Origin: Kuschelorhynchus macadamiae
Taxonomy: Eukaryota > Arthropoda > Insecta > Coleoptera > Curculionidae
Assembly (NCBI GenBank): GCA_030620095.1
Contig: JAUTXW010000881.1
Coordinates: 1-64,000, forward strand
DNA length: 64,000 nt
Reading direction: 5' to 3'
The first letter of the stretch is position 1; each line of letters starts with the position of its first letter. Under the pieces are notes generated by a model that saw only the letters and a program-made list of their open reading frames with translations, was not told the DNA's origin and ran no database searches. Shown here piece after piece: positions 36,601 through 46,609 of the stretch. Made by a program: the position numbers and the translations under genes.

Positions 36601-37160
36601 GATAATATCTGCTGTTAACTATTAACACACATTTAGCACACATTTTATTTGTGACAATAGTTAAAATAGTATTTATTTAACGTGTATTTTTGTTGGACTA
36701 TTCCTGAAGTTGATTTAAATTTGAATTAATCATATTCACGAAATAATTTAGGTCTTTGAGAAAAAATAAGATCTGTTTATATCAATAATATTTGGTATAA
36801 ATAGAGGACCTCCTTTGTTTCACACCATTATTATTTAAAATTTGTAATGATTTATCATTGTTTCTTGTAAGACAAGTTAAATCCAAGAGGGAAACCAGAA
36901 TAGTATAAAATTCTTAAGCATTATAGACTACTAATTTTCATGAAATCATTTATTTTCAGAAGTTAATTGGTTGGCCTAGCAATAACTATGATGAAGCACA
37001 TCTCTGCCATGGTACCCTTGACAGGCTGGCCGAACTGGTCGAGGAAGGCGTGCTTCAAACGGTTGTAGATAAAGTATTCCACCCTAAGGACATCGAATTA
37101 GCCCTGAACCACATTCAGTCACCTTTATCCATAGGAAGCTCCGTTATATCGTTTCGGTAG
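15535..37160 (+). CDS. RTN4IP1-like: RTN4IP1-like mitochondrial medium-chain oxidoreductase, eight exons seen
   Basis: Exons: 15535-15680, 18984-19139, 19215-19382, 30908-31029, 31121-31281, 35452-35578, 35691-35835, 36960-37160. All have GT-AG introns with matching phases and give about 408 codons to the TAG at 37158. Order: a glycine-zipper transmembrane segment (AGFVAGGLVGVAVGLAL), the GroES-like fold (VLINVKAASVNIVDAHICSG, then LPVILGRDCTGVI, then GDEVWATVPFW), the nucleotide-binding half starting at a C-x-P-V-G motif, and a C-terminal fold ending VISFR. RTN4IP1 is an NADPH-dependent mitochondrial oxidoreductase tied to coenzyme Q and complex I in animals; here the role is inferred from homology. 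The usual GxxGxVG loop is degenerate, so cofactor use is uncertain. The start codon exon was not found upstream. Confidence 0.88.
15681..17204. other. intron of the oxidoreductase gene, no gene seen
   Basis: Low-complexity T-runs. A GGGGGTGGCACTGGGGGCGG patch lies near 16578. No domain recognised. Confidence 0.5.
17205..18690 (-). pseudogene. decayed copy of a repetitive insect Cys-rich protein gene
   Basis: Reading the minus strand through several frame breaks gives one protein-like trail. It includes FDFKKCCFYCKEKV (a CC..C zinc-binding start), then RMLGQSFEKICGRQIDQSK, NDECQYLLSNLLHIMSEFN, HSGELSNGGVNQIAAMFTHL and VDTTMAALEDKSSAAKLW. Comparable uncharacterised proteins with an N-terminal FDFKKCCFYC-like motif are multicopy in arthropod genomes, and I know no function for them. 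It sits inside an oxidoreductase intron on the opposite strand. Frameshifts and stops make it non-functional. Confidence 0.5.
18984..19139 (+). CDS. oxidoreductase exon B
   Basis: 52 codons, phase 0 at both ends, acceptor ATACTTTTAG and donor CATAAG|GTTTAT. Covers the start of the GroES-like domain (AASVN...DAHICSGYGR). Confidence 0.88.
19215..19382 (+). CDS. oxidoreductase exon C
   Basis: 56 codons, phase 0, 75 bp after exon B, donor AGTAGG|GTAAGT. Holds LGRDCTGVI and GDEVWATVPFWSQGTL, the most conserved part of the family. Confidence 0.92.
19383..19974. other. intron sequence, no gene seen
   Basis: Start of the 11.5 kb intron. AT-rich without a recognisable element. Confidence 0.5.
19975..20330 (+). 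pseudogene. LINE ORF2 C-terminal fragment
   Basis: A broken frame gives RIQKVQNCCLRLIFGI, then WLNMFNRRKLHFSCLVYK, the typical segment after the reverse transcriptase in CR1/Jockey-like LINEs. Frameshifted, with no catalytic part. Confidence 0.6.
20352..20370 (+). repeat. (TC)n microsatellite
   Basis: Uninterrupted TC dinucleotides, with a second TCTC patch near 20382-20392. Confidence 0.85.
20470..22600 (+). mobile_element. degenerate non-LTR retrotransposon (LINE, CR1/Jockey-like)
   Basis: The 5' part is broken (KELYKNTKKEYDTALI region, about 20640). The reverse transcriptase reads best at 21343-21999, with FLDLSKAYDSLN (motif A), GIAQGGIIGPILFIIYINDL (motif B region) and SYANDTN, where the catalytic YADD is changed to YAND. 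A stop ends this frame at about 21999, and the C-terminal piece (ILTVYGLYLFECLKFFHKN) resumes at about 22190. The 3' end has AATAAA and a TTGAAT-type tail. It cannot be autonomous. Confidence 0.85.
22566..22595 (+). repeat. TTGAAT-type 3' tail repeat of the LINE
   Basis: Short tandem repeat directly after AATAAAGCTGT, as expected at a CR1-like LINE 3' end. Confidence 0.65.
22601..23100. other. intron sequence, no gene seen
   Basis: AT-rich with a short ATT microsatellite near 22755. Confidence 0.5.
23101..24556. mobile_element. large imperfect palindrome / fold-back element
   Basis: TGCTGGCCACTTGAAACAG at the left end is mirrored at the right end near 24540. Inner pairs include AGACTCTGCAAATTTTT (23284 / about 24372), GTTTGAAATTGTTTTTTACA (about 24260, mirrored near 23375) and GGGTAACACAA (23750 / about 24122). 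The symmetry covers nearly the whole 1.45 kb. Inward ATACAGGGTG motifs lie about 170 bp inside each end. No coding capacity. Confidence 0.8.
24770..25600 (-). pseudogene. Crypton-like tyrosine recombinase relic
   Basis: The minus strand from an ATG at 25586 gives MQDIDEDVIPESILKEAP, then a trail through VDIGKYSKLTAFLKRKNVAH and KKSKVF, then FFVNYKQGYLG, then CTSHSFRRYSATMLAVSEEN (the H-x-x-R box), then NIKRHG and, in another frame, WKSTTVAEGYLEDSI, which carries the likely nucleophilic tyrosine. These are hallmarks of the Crypton-derived recombinases abundant in insects. Several frame breaks and stops make it inactive. The first catalytic arginine region is too decayed to identify. Confidence 0.75.
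25601..29081. other. intron sequence with scraps of repeats
   Basis: No gene supported. A GC-rich patch lies at 27400-27600. A minus-strand frame at 28212-28487 (VVSCIRFNAS..., KQGVPFLSCRDTRESFD) is unassigned. A CCAGTGGTGTATTTAGAATG end (minus strand, 28876-28897) belongs to the same repeat family as copies near 51333 and 52004. TATGGAACGCCGTTT at 25939 is mirrored near 30618. Confidence 0.5.
29082..29383. mobile_element. short MITE with hAT-like GGGTGACCAGA termini
   Basis: Left end GGGTGACCAGAT, right end mirrored as TAGGCTGACCAGATTTTT, 302 bp, no coding capacity. No clean target-site duplication was found. Confidence 0.55.
29384..30907. other. intron sequence, no gene seen
   Basis: AT-rich, with short inverted AAACGGCGTTCCATAG near 30616. 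Short frames on both strands near 30376-30606 are mirror-image noise. Confidence 0.5.
30908..31029 (+). CDS. oxidoreductase exon D
   Basis: Follows an 11.5 kb intron. Starts VARKPKN, contains GFEGACSIPYAG, ends in phase 2 at AAGAG|GTAATA. Confidence 0.88.
31121..31281 (+). CDS. oxidoreductase exon E (nucleotide-binding region)
   Basis: Acceptor CACTATTTTAG, donor TTTGG|GTAAGT. Encodes DGCTPVGCVLIQLLN, the divergent counterpart of the glycine-rich cofactor loop, then a Rossmann strand (AHVTTTC). Confidence 0.9.
31900..32845. mobile_element. nested inverted-repeat element
   Basis: Outer arms: GCCGATTTTGATGATTTTTT... at about 31911 is mirrored at about 32780-32842, also sharing GAATCCGAAGTCA. 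Inside it lies a second fold-back at about 32276-32523, with GGAGCG ends and a TTAGGCGCCGTAGG pair. One element has inserted into another. Confidence 0.7.
32276..32523. mobile_element. inner fold-back MITE, about 250 bp
   Basis: Arms contain AACCGGGT and GGCGCCGTAGGC mirrored around a centre near 32400, where CGGAAGACTAAT pairs with ATTGTTAGACTTCCG. Confidence 0.7.
32846..34682. other. intron sequence with an unpaired MITE end
   Basis: TATACAGGGTGGTCC at 33245 looks like one end of a CAGGGTG-type element; a convincing partner was not found. No gene. Confidence 0.45.
34683..35120 (+). pseudogene. Tc1-like transposase relic
   Basis: Broken frames give TTRAIRALVA, then VISGQTVRKGKQCARRYRW (like the Tc1 second DNA-binding region), then SPDMNCIEHV-like coding at about 35030. 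This order is that of Tc1 transposases. The catalytic core is mostly lost. Confidence 0.5.
35452..35578 (+). CDS. oxidoreductase exon F
   Basis: Acceptor TTACATTTTAG, donor GGAAA|GTAAGT. Ends in FDIIIVTRNG, the Rossmann strand near the cofactor. Phase 1 in and phase 2 out fit the neighbouring exons. Confidence 0.85.
35691..35835 (+). CDS. oxidoreductase exon G
   Basis: Acceptor CATATTGCAG, donor GCAGAG|GTATGT. Contains CMKEGKMLSTIPE, aligning with the family segment after the cofactor domain. Confidence 0.86.
35836..36959. other. intron of the oxidoreductase gene
   Basis: No gene. A GC-richer patch near 36395-36540 may be old repeat sequence. Confidence 0.5.
36960..37160 (+). CDS. oxidoreductase last exon H
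   Basis: 66 codons plus TAG, acceptor TTTATTTTCAG. Contains LAELVEEGVLQTVVDKVF and ends in VISFR, the typical C-terminus. Confidence 0.9.
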   Translation, partial: KLIGWPSNNYDEAHLCHGTLDRLAELVEEGVLQTVVDKVFHPKDIELALNHIQSPLSIGSSVISFR

Positions 37161-37673
37161 CGAAGAAACGCGAGTTTCTCTTTTTGGATGTAGATTTTAT
37201 TTTTGATAGTACAAATTACATGGATTTTGACTGAAAGAAAACTTCTATGGTATATTAATTCCAGTTGGTTCTGCAATACCTGCTATCTATGCTGTTTGAT
37301 ATTACCTTTGTGCTTAGTTGGGATACCAAAAATGCCTTTTAAAACAAATACTAGAACCCATGATATTCCCCTTGGTATTACATATTATCTCTAATTGACG
37401 TCACTATATTTTGGATCTTTCCATTGTTCAAATTCAAGAAAATTTCAGTAGTTGCTGAGTTTAAGTCTGTACCCCTTGATTTGGTCAAACTGATCGTATA
37501 TACTATACGTATATTATAGAAACGGTAATTAAGCAAATAAACAGTTTTTTTTTGTAGAAAATTATTGCAACTTAATATATTTTTTTTATAGAGCAATACA
37601 AAACAAGATTATGCCCCTAAGATAAGTAAGATAAAATTTGTTTCAAATGTTTCAGTGATCTCAACAAAACTAA
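37161..37673 (+). other. likely 3' untranslated region of the oxidoreductase gene
   Basis: Follows the stop codon. No decisive poly-A signal; AATAAA-type hexamers occur near 37533 and 37888. Confidence 0.4.
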
Positions 37674-37858
37674 TATACGGGGTGTGGCATAAAAAAGTGT
37701 ATGGCGTCATAATTCTTCTGCAGTACTACTACAATAAAATCTGTATTATCAAAAGATCTGGAGCTGAAGGAATCAATATGAAGAGTAAAATAGATTTTAC
37801 AAGTTATAATAGTTTTTACGTTATCGAATTAATTCCAGTTTTATGTTCCACCCTGTAT
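37674..37858. mobile_element. short MITE, ATACAGGGTG family
   Basis: Left end ATACGGGGTGTGGCATAAAA; right end mirrored as ATACAGGGTGGAACATAAAA; 185 bp. Confidence 0.7.
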
Positions 37859-40739
37859 TCTTGGCTGGCATTTTCTGTTGATTTTATTCAATAAATATTC
37901 ACTAGCAGGTAATGCAGAATTAACCATCATATGATTTCATTGTCTCCATTATTCCCATAGTAAGGTCTTGCTAATGCAATTTCGTATTGTTTCTTAGTAC
38001 TTAATTAGTAAATAATTCATTTGTGACAAAACAAATGTATGTCTTATCAAGCATAAACAATTATAACTATATTTTTTATGAGACGAATTTACATAAAGCT
38101 GCAAACAGTAAACAAGGAACACCTACCCTCTATGGTACTTTAGATTAAAAAGCCTTAAATATGACCTACCATGTTAAAAACGTACACTGAATTCGGAACT
38201 ATCAGAAACTAACATAAATCTGCACTCTCGCGTAAGCGTTCTTATGCAGCTTAAAATATACTAAATCGCATCATGGATAGTAATAAACGTCTTTGGATTT
38301 ATTTATACTCATATAATACACTTCCGTATTCAAGAACAATCGGCCAAGTAAGCAGAACTGTCTAAATTTCGTAGATCTGTGACGAGGTGCAATATTTCTA
38401 TATATATTAAAAATTTTATACAATAATAATCCAAAAAATAATTCTCTCCGCAGTGTGAAATTTAAGGGCACAATTTTGAATATATGTGGTTGCAATATGG
38501 TTACCAATACTTACACAAATTCACATACGGTATAAACGAATTTTGAGCAATCTGAATTTTTTTGCTGAAATGTATGCAAAATATATTTAAATGGATAGAT
38601 TTTTTAATTTTATATAACCATGTCAGTTTTTCTGAACAGTGAGCTTCAAAATTCAAATAGCAATCAAACATTAAACCAAGTTTTATAAAGTACTTCTGTG
38701 TAATTTATATTTACTATTGTAAAATGCCTGTATCATTTGTTTTCTATGTCGTCATAAGTTAATCTAGATCTTAATCTAGCTCTCTGCAAACAGCAAATAA
38801 GAGATACCTTTTCAACATAGTAAGAGCCTCTTTATGGTCTTAAAGGTTAAAAAATCTCAATGTATGTTACCATGTTAAAGAATGATGTGCGTGTTCCCTG
38901 ATTTAGTTAGGTATATCTATTATCGATTAACACATTGAGTTAAATTTTACAGGATTTCATTTGGTAATACATACATTTAGCAAGACAGTATGTGATAAGT
39001 ACACTTTATATGACTATTCATAAACTTTAACAAATAATTTTTTACAGGTGCTAAATTTTGTAGTCCATTTAAATCGAATTTTTTTATATAAGTTACATTA
39101 TTGGTATTTTAAAACAAATATAATTATGGTAAGGTATTTATTGTTACCTTTATTGCGAATTTTTGATACTTATTAATCTTATTGACTGAAATTTATTTAT
39201 ATATTTACAGAATAAATAGTTGTTATTAATATGGACATTATTTTTAGTATCCCTATAATTGTTGTTTCTCGTGGGTACATCATTAATAATAATCACATCC
39301 AGTTTAGATTGGAATTACTTTCAAATCATGGAGCATATACCGAGGCAGTGGATAAAGTTTAGGTTATTTAGTTTGTCTTTAAAGAGTAGGATCTTTCCAA
39401 CCTATTAAAAATAAAATATACTTTCGGAAATGTCAGTATGTCCCTTTTTGAAATTTTGTGATTATGTAGTATAAAAATGGTGAAGCCCTTTTGCAAAAAG
39501 GTAACGGAACAGAGAAGAACAGAAATTGCATTTTCATACTTGATAAAGTATTTTGCAATTAACAATGACCTAAATGTAAAACAAACATTTTTTCCTGTTT
39601 CACATTATTTGATAAACAAAACCGTTTTATTATGTGGTCTTCATTCTAAACTTTGGTAGAAGTGTTTAGTAAATCTATTTGATACATAAGCTTGGACTAT
39701 CAAGAGATTAAGGACTCTGAACCGAAAGCTCAGAATAGAAAATGAGAGATATTTATAAATCTGCCACTTCAGTTTTATTTTCAACTATTTTGTATTGGAT
39801 CCAAAGAAGACTTTAAGGGTAATTACTACTTGTCTAAACTCTAAAAAAGCAGTAAATAAAAATTTGGACATTCTTTAGGTATATTTTAATTTTTGTGTCA
39901 TTTTATTTATGGTCTGATAAATTTAAGTAAGGTAAATAATTATATGCTTTGAAGCCACGTTCGAAAATTTTTATTCACTTCCGATTTAACGCCGTCTAAA
40001 AATGTTTTAAAAGAAACCCCCCGAATTTTTGCCTCTATTCCTATAAAACTTAAAATTATCTAATATTAGTATTTGCCAGAGTAAAATGCCGGAGCTATAC
40101 CCTTTGCTTTATTTAGCTTAGTTGCCACAAAATTAAATGCAATTTTCCCAATTCAGACTTGATTAGTAACATTAAGAAACTGCCTAAACTTTCTTGGTAT
40201 AAAATACCTTTTTGGTGGAGACCAACTACTTTAGTAAATACTTTCATATTTTCTTTTTACACACTACCTATAAATTTAAATCGTTAGATTATATTAAGCA
40301 ACAAAGTAAATTCGATTTATTAGAAAAAAAAAATCAGTAAATACCATCAAATTGTTCATTGATGTAAAATACTTTTATATGACCCCATATTATGACAAAA
40401 TTATACTGTATGCTTTATTGAGGCATAAACAATCAAAAAAGATAATATAACTATTATTTTATGGGAAGGCACATAAATATATTGGTAAAATGCAATATGT
40501 CAAATAAATCTCTTTAACTTTATTAATTATTTAAGGAATCAACGTGACCTAAAATGTCAAAAAGGGGATTAGTTTTTCTCCATTATCGACTTTTGGTCGA
40601 AGAGATGTCCTTCAGAGAAACTGCATGACAGTTTAAAATTTACAAATAAAGCATCACTCACATAGACAAAGATGACTGTGAAATAATCGAAGAATCATTA
40701 AAATCCATAGTCGACGTTTCACGTGTCCATTAGTATATT
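37859..40739. other. intergenic, no gene seen
   Basis: AT-rich sequence between convergent genes. Short frames only. Confidence 0.5.
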
Positions 40740-40860
40740 TGCCAACAGCTGAGAATTTTTATCACCAACCTAATGCCAGGCCTTGTTTGGAGTATGTTTC
40801 GATTGTCTGGTCAACCCATCGGTAGACTTAAAAATGCTGTTGAGAGTAAGATCATGAAAA
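40740..40860 (+). pseudogene. small LINE reverse-transcriptase scrap
   Basis: ARPCLEYVSIVWSTHR resembles the RPxLEYASVVW motif after the catalytic core of CR1/Jockey LINEs. Nothing else of the element is recognisable. Confidence 0.35.
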
Positions 40861-42205
40861 CATTTGCTTTTCTGATCGGCACTGATCTATAAATAAATAA
40901 CCAAATTTTGTTTTAAACATACGTTTATTAAATAATTTTTAAAAAACAAATCTGTAGAAAGAAACAACTAGAATATAGATATAGCCGGCATAAAATGAAG
41001 AAGCAACATCTCGATCCCTTCGATTTTGCCTTGCAAAACTCTAAATATTTACAATACTTGTAAATATACATACTTTTAGTTACCTCTAATATAAAATCAC
41101 GAGAACAAGACCGAAAGCATCGAAACGCCTAACAAAAATATAATACCATGAAAATTATCTCATATATATAATATAAAAAGACTAAATACTAAATTATTAG
41201 TACACAAAAGCTACATTTTATGTAAAAAAGTCAAGTAACAACTTTCTGTAGACGGAAGAGAAAATATTTACAAAATTCAACTAGAAATTACACTAAAAAA
41301 AGTTTTAACTTCTTGTGAAACTGACCTGAGAAATAAAACTACTAATCAATTACTAAGAATAATTAAAATGTCTCTATTATTTTAAAAACGTAATATTCTG
41401 GTTTACATAAAGCAATCTAAATGCTGGTTTTGTTTTGTTAAATTGAATTCAGCTTAATAGGGTGTGTATCAAAAGTTATCACTGCTGCATTCACGATGCT
41501 AAATATGAAAAATTTCGCAAAACTTCAATTTGTTCCGGATTATTTTTGAATATTTGATTTTAGCATAATTGTTAAATATCTATCTCGAGGTCATTTCGTC
41601 ATTTTTAGTAATATCCCTGTTTATAGAAGGTGTGCATTTTTTAATGAATATATGCAGCCCTAAATATTAAAATTAACGAAAAAGTAAAGAGACTCTAGAT
41701 TAAACAATACTTTAAAATATTTCCCATTGAATTACATTTTGATTTTTTCGTTAAAGTGATTAAGAGACAATACTAATAAATTACCTAATTTTTAAGTAGG
41801 CAAACTACTCATGGAATTCTTCCACACACATTGGGAATTCTTCTAATGTTTTTATAATGTTCTATAGACCAAAAAAAGGTAACTGAAGCCCTTTTATACC
41901 TATACAGGGTTACTCAAAAAAAAATTGTTAAATTGGACTTCATTCACTAGAAATATGGTTCGGATCTGAGTGGTCTAACTTATGTAATGCTCAATTTAAA
42001 CCTTTTTGTTCTAGTAGCTGTATAAAATTGTTTTTAAACTTCTCTGCTATTTTTAATTAAATAAAAAACATTCCTAGTCGCAACGACAACGAAAATATGG
42101 CAAATTTGTTCTCAGAGAAACACTAAAAAATATTATGGTTATACTAAATAAGAAAAAATTAACTTTTGCCAAATTAGGGTCCTGTTGAAAATTTTACACG
42201 ATATT
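40861..42205. other. intergenic, no gene seen
   Basis: One TATACAGGGT motif at 41901 without a clear partner. The far end of the coracle 3' untranslated region could lie here but cannot be placed. Confidence 0.4.
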
Positions 42206-42652
42206 ATACAGGGTCTGTCTAATTTTATTAACATACGGAAAACCTTTTTCAGCTTTGGAACTTTAGCAAAAAAGATTGTTCTTCATAAAAAATTTTGCTT
42301 ATTAAAAAAAACAACTTGACTACAAAAATGTTCTCTTACAATACGCTGCGCAAAAAATCCGGAAACGGAAGTAGGCAAAACAAAAATGTGTGGCATCAAA
42401 ATTTGTGGAATAGCCGAATTAGAGAGCGTAAAAACGTTCAAATGATGCAGTGTTTTACATATTCACCATTAATTTTCTCAAAAACTATGCCCAAAAAAAA
42501 AAAACTTTAAAAAGGCTTTTTGACTGCAAACACTTTTATTTTTGTATTTGTTTTGTACCCTATATATTCAGTCAAATTAGTCTTATTTTTAAAATAAAAA
42601 AGTTTTCGATTTGGAAAATAAAATTACACAGACCTAGTAAAACACCCTATAT
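42206..42652. mobile_element. MITE, ATACAGGGTG family
   Basis: Left TACAGGGTCTGTCTAATTTT is mirrored by the right end (AGGTCTGTGTAATTTT), with TATAGGGTGTT at the right edge. Confidence 0.6.
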
Positions 42653-45600
42653 AATAAGCAGAGACAACAACTTTTAGACTTTGGTTTAAAAATCATTCGA
42701 TTTGCTTTACCCAAAACAGAGTTATTGGGTTTTAAAAATAGTACCAACATTTTAATTATTCCTAGTAATTGATCAGTGGTTTATTTGTGTAAGCAAGAAA
42801 GGTATTCTCTAACAGCTAATCTCTGTATTCTATTTTGGTTACACAATACTTTATAAATGAAATTTCTAGTAGGATTTTGCCATTCGAACAAACTAACAAT
42901 TATAAAAAAAATGGGACCTTACAATTTGAACTTTTTGTTTCAATGTCATGGGTAAACACTTAACGAGGATATATGACTCAGTTATAATACATATCTAACT
43001 TTCTTTAACGTTAATGCATACTTTTGTCTAGTGCGTTAAACTCCCGAACATCATTCTACCTTCAATACATATACTATACATAGCTTGTATGCACCTTACG
43101 AAATTTTCATGACTCGGCAAGAATACATTTATACTCCGAGAAGAGGTCTGGTTCTATGAATGGTAGACAGTTCTCGAAAAAGTACAAATATCCTAATATA
43201 CCATGAAATTAGGGGCATAATCCCTGAAATCTCAAGATGGGACAAAGAATGAACTTGCCGGACATAAAAGGACCTAAACCATTTGCTAGATATGACCCTT
43301 AATACAGTCGAATGTTAAATCTCAGTGTCCTACCAATAATGGGTTAGTTGATACTTTTTTATCCACCCAAATACTTTCTTTTTCACTATAATTAAATATT
43401 TTAAAAAACAACAATCTGATAATAAAAAACCATTAATTTAAACGTTTTTTAACCAGTGAATGATTCGAGACCGAATGCTAATATGGCAATAACCCATCAA
43501 CACAAGATGATCTTTTTAAGACATTTGACAAAGTATAATTTACTTGCTATTATATCAAACACGTAATGACTTGCTTGAACTTGCTATGTTTCTGACTCAG
43601 ATATTAGTCCATTTACCAGATTGTTCTCCGTCCGGAGCTTAGGGTTGGGGCGATCCTCCCAGATGATTTACACCTTATTCCGGTTTGGAGACGTTATCGA
43701 TGGAATGTCCGGATGGCGAGCTCTAAGCTCCCGGAATACCCCGAATGCTTCAAATTATTTCTCCTTTTTTAATCTTTGAAATGCATCTTGGCTTCCACCA
43801 GGGGTTCCTTGAGAGATTACTACTTGTATCACGAGATGACCTTTTCTTTCAAGCTATCCCCTACCCCTCCTACTCGCGTCTAATAGCGGCTATTACGCTA
43901 ATATTCTATGTAAACAGGATTCCACAGAGTGGTTGAGTCTCCTGCCTTCCCCCTGAAACCAAGCAACTAAATCGAACACGGGGAACCACTTATGTTAAAA
44001 ACGTGCACCAAGTAATAACAGCTCTGCGTACCTGAAAATGGTCCTCCGACATGACTAGGGAAACTCTGCTGCAAAAGGAATGGGAAAAAATCCACAAAGA
44101 CTCATACTCTTGAAAGAATTGGAGATACTTGGAAATAGGTGTGAGGTAGGACAGACCAAAGATTCACAAAGGAAGCTGGCAAAAGCACATTCACTTTTGA
44201 ATAGAACAACCTTCTAAAGTAACTTTCGCTGTACTTAAGCGTGAATTAAATCTAAGATACGTAATGGTGCATACAGGCTTTGCTCTCAAAAACATATATA
44301 AGATGTCGTCATAACACGTAAATCACCTATTGTCACAAAACAGAACGGACTTAAGTTAATTAGGGTCCCAAAAGTTTAATTAAAATTTCTCAAAGTAGAC
44401 AACGTTTAGTATATAAGTTCGTTTGCAAAGAAAGCATGAAAATCTCTTATTTTACAATAAATCGAGGAGTTTGGAATGTAGTTAGTTTTGCAATATTCTT
44501 CACTATACATCGATACAACTTTTAAATCTTTGAACACATCTTTGCATATTTTGTTGCCTTGTTATATATTTGTTTTATGTGAGATTCATTAATCTAATGA
44601 TAAATTTAAAGCACCTGCGGCGGAATTTACACTTATTAAAATAAATAAATAAAAATATACACTAAGTATGTAAAAAGTCTTGAATAAAAATCTTTAAATA
44701 TTTTTTAATCTTCACATGTAAATTTTATTACATACATAGGGTATACTTTGTGTCATACACATCTGAATTAAAAGTAATAAAATCCTTACACCGAAAGCTT
44801 AAAAATTTGTATTTAAAAAACTGGTGACTTAATATTTGTGATGAAGTGAGATCAAAAACTCACTGTTAATAACTTAAAAGCTAATAATAAACTTTAAAAT
44901 TTTCGTAATATACAAAAGCTAGCTTGTTTTTAATGCAAAAAATGCTAAATTCAGGCGAAGCTGTCGAAGAAATATTTTCGGTTTTTAGGGCTAGCCACGT
45001 TTAGTCTTGGACACAATCTGAAAAAGTCAATATTTTTAAAAAATAATATGGCTTGAAAATATAGTAAAAATAGGCATTGTCAGATTTTGATTTTAATTTA
45101 CTCTAATCGTTATTAGGTGTAAACTAAGAGCTAATTATAAAACTAGGGGCTTACACAGGATGTTCGGTAAGAATTTTGCAAATTCTAGGCAGTGTGTAAG
45201 ATATGTCAATTAAGCCAAGTGTTCTATTCCTTCACTGGCTACTAACGCGTACCTATTGATGTACCTTTTCAGCTTTAAGCTTTGAGCCGACTTGTATACT
45301 TTAATTAATAAGAATTTTTACATTGTAAGGGAAGTTAGGAGAAGACTTGCCAACGCACTCGTTGGTCCTAACTTTTGACAGTTGTCACTTTACATAGCTG
45401 AAAACTGATTGTTTAAATACTTTTTAAAAAAGGTAAATATCCTATATTTGTTTCAAATAAACTAAACATTGCAACAAAATGTTAATTTATTGGAAAATGT
45501 ACCATTGCAAAATGGAACCTAATCCAAAAACAGATAAAGAATAGTAAAATAAAAATTAGTGAAAAATATTTTGTTTTTATTATATAGTACCAAAAGGTCC

Positions 45601-45759
45601 TATATATTTGTTTCCAAAAAAATAAACTATATAAGTACAATTTATTTAAATAATTAATACTCTAATAAAAAAACATTAAGTTTGGTTACCAGGATAACAA
45701 TAAATATTTCAATGGTCCTCCTTTAGTTTTGAAACACAGATTAAGTCGTGTCCTGTATT
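42653..45759. other. intergenic, no gene seen
   Basis: A GC-richer patch at 43600-43990 stands out but holds no recognised coding sequence. The rest is AT-rich. Confidence 0.45.
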
Positions 45760-45990
45760 TACAATTATTGCCACAAGATTCTACTTATTTATTGGAACAC
45801 TTTAGCATTGCAGTACGTCGTTATTTATATAAAACTTTTGGTAATCTGTAGATATGGCCACCAAGATCTCCAGACGTTAAGTCATTCGATTTTTGCCATC
45901 ATATCAATCCGATTTGATGCCAGTAAACACCAGGGAAGAGGTGCTCATTTGAAGAATCTGCCCAGTAAAAGATAACTGTAATGTTTCAAA
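45760..45990 (+). pseudogene. mariner-type transposase C-terminal scrap
   Basis: RWPPRSPDVKSFDF (about 45853-45895) is the signature around the third catalytic acid of mariner-like transposases. The flanks are too decayed to read. Confidence 0.5.
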
Positions 45991-46423
45991 AGGTTTTTGT
46001 CAGACTGTTACTCTTATTTATCAAGCTGGTAAAATATTGTACAATGAAGAATTCGATGTTTCTAAAATGTTTTTTAAAGAGAAAAAAATAAAAAAACCCG
46101 AGAATTTCAGAAAAATATAGGTAAGAAAGCTCATGAATTATATGGTGAATAATAAAATTTGTAAAAGGATAATTATTTTTGAACAAACTTCCCTCTATTT
46201 TTCTCCCTCCAAGTTTGTGGCCTTTCCAAGGCTATTCTAGCCAAGTATTGTACTTTCGTCTACTCTGCCCTCCCTTACTTGGTTATCACTTTCCTTGGTC
46301 TCATCGACTTCTCTGTGGCTTTTGGGTTTCTTAATATTAGCATCATTAAATGCATTTATACAGGATGGAGGGATGAACAGATTTTTTGTAGTTTATAGTT
46401 TAGTTACCTTTAATATAAACTGT

Positions 46424-46609
46424 TTATTGCTGCTGCGCGGCTTGCTGCTGAATTTCTATTTTCTCTACTGTCATATCGGGATTCATAGCTGTCGCTTCCT
46501 GGATGGCCTCGGCCAACGCGCGGTCGTGGTCGATGGGGTCACCGTCTGATTGGATCGTTATCTTCTGCTCTACCCGGGTCTCTACTACACCGTCCCTTTC
46601 GGTTTTGTA
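46424..46609 (-). CDS. cora: coracle last exon, 4.1 C-terminal domain part 2
   Basis: 61 codons plus TAA, acceptor TTTTTAATTACAG. Encodes ETRVEQKITI, then DHDRALAEAIQEATAMNPDM, the diagnostic end of protein 4.1 proteins. Confidence 0.93.
   Translation of the reverse strand, partial: YKTERDGVVETRVEQKITIQSDGDPIDHDRALAEAIQEATAMNPDMTVEKIEIQQQAAQQQ

Noticed and set aside
42295..42510. Plus-strand Lys/Asn-rich frame
   Set aside because: Lies inside a MITE and has no domain; a chance frame.
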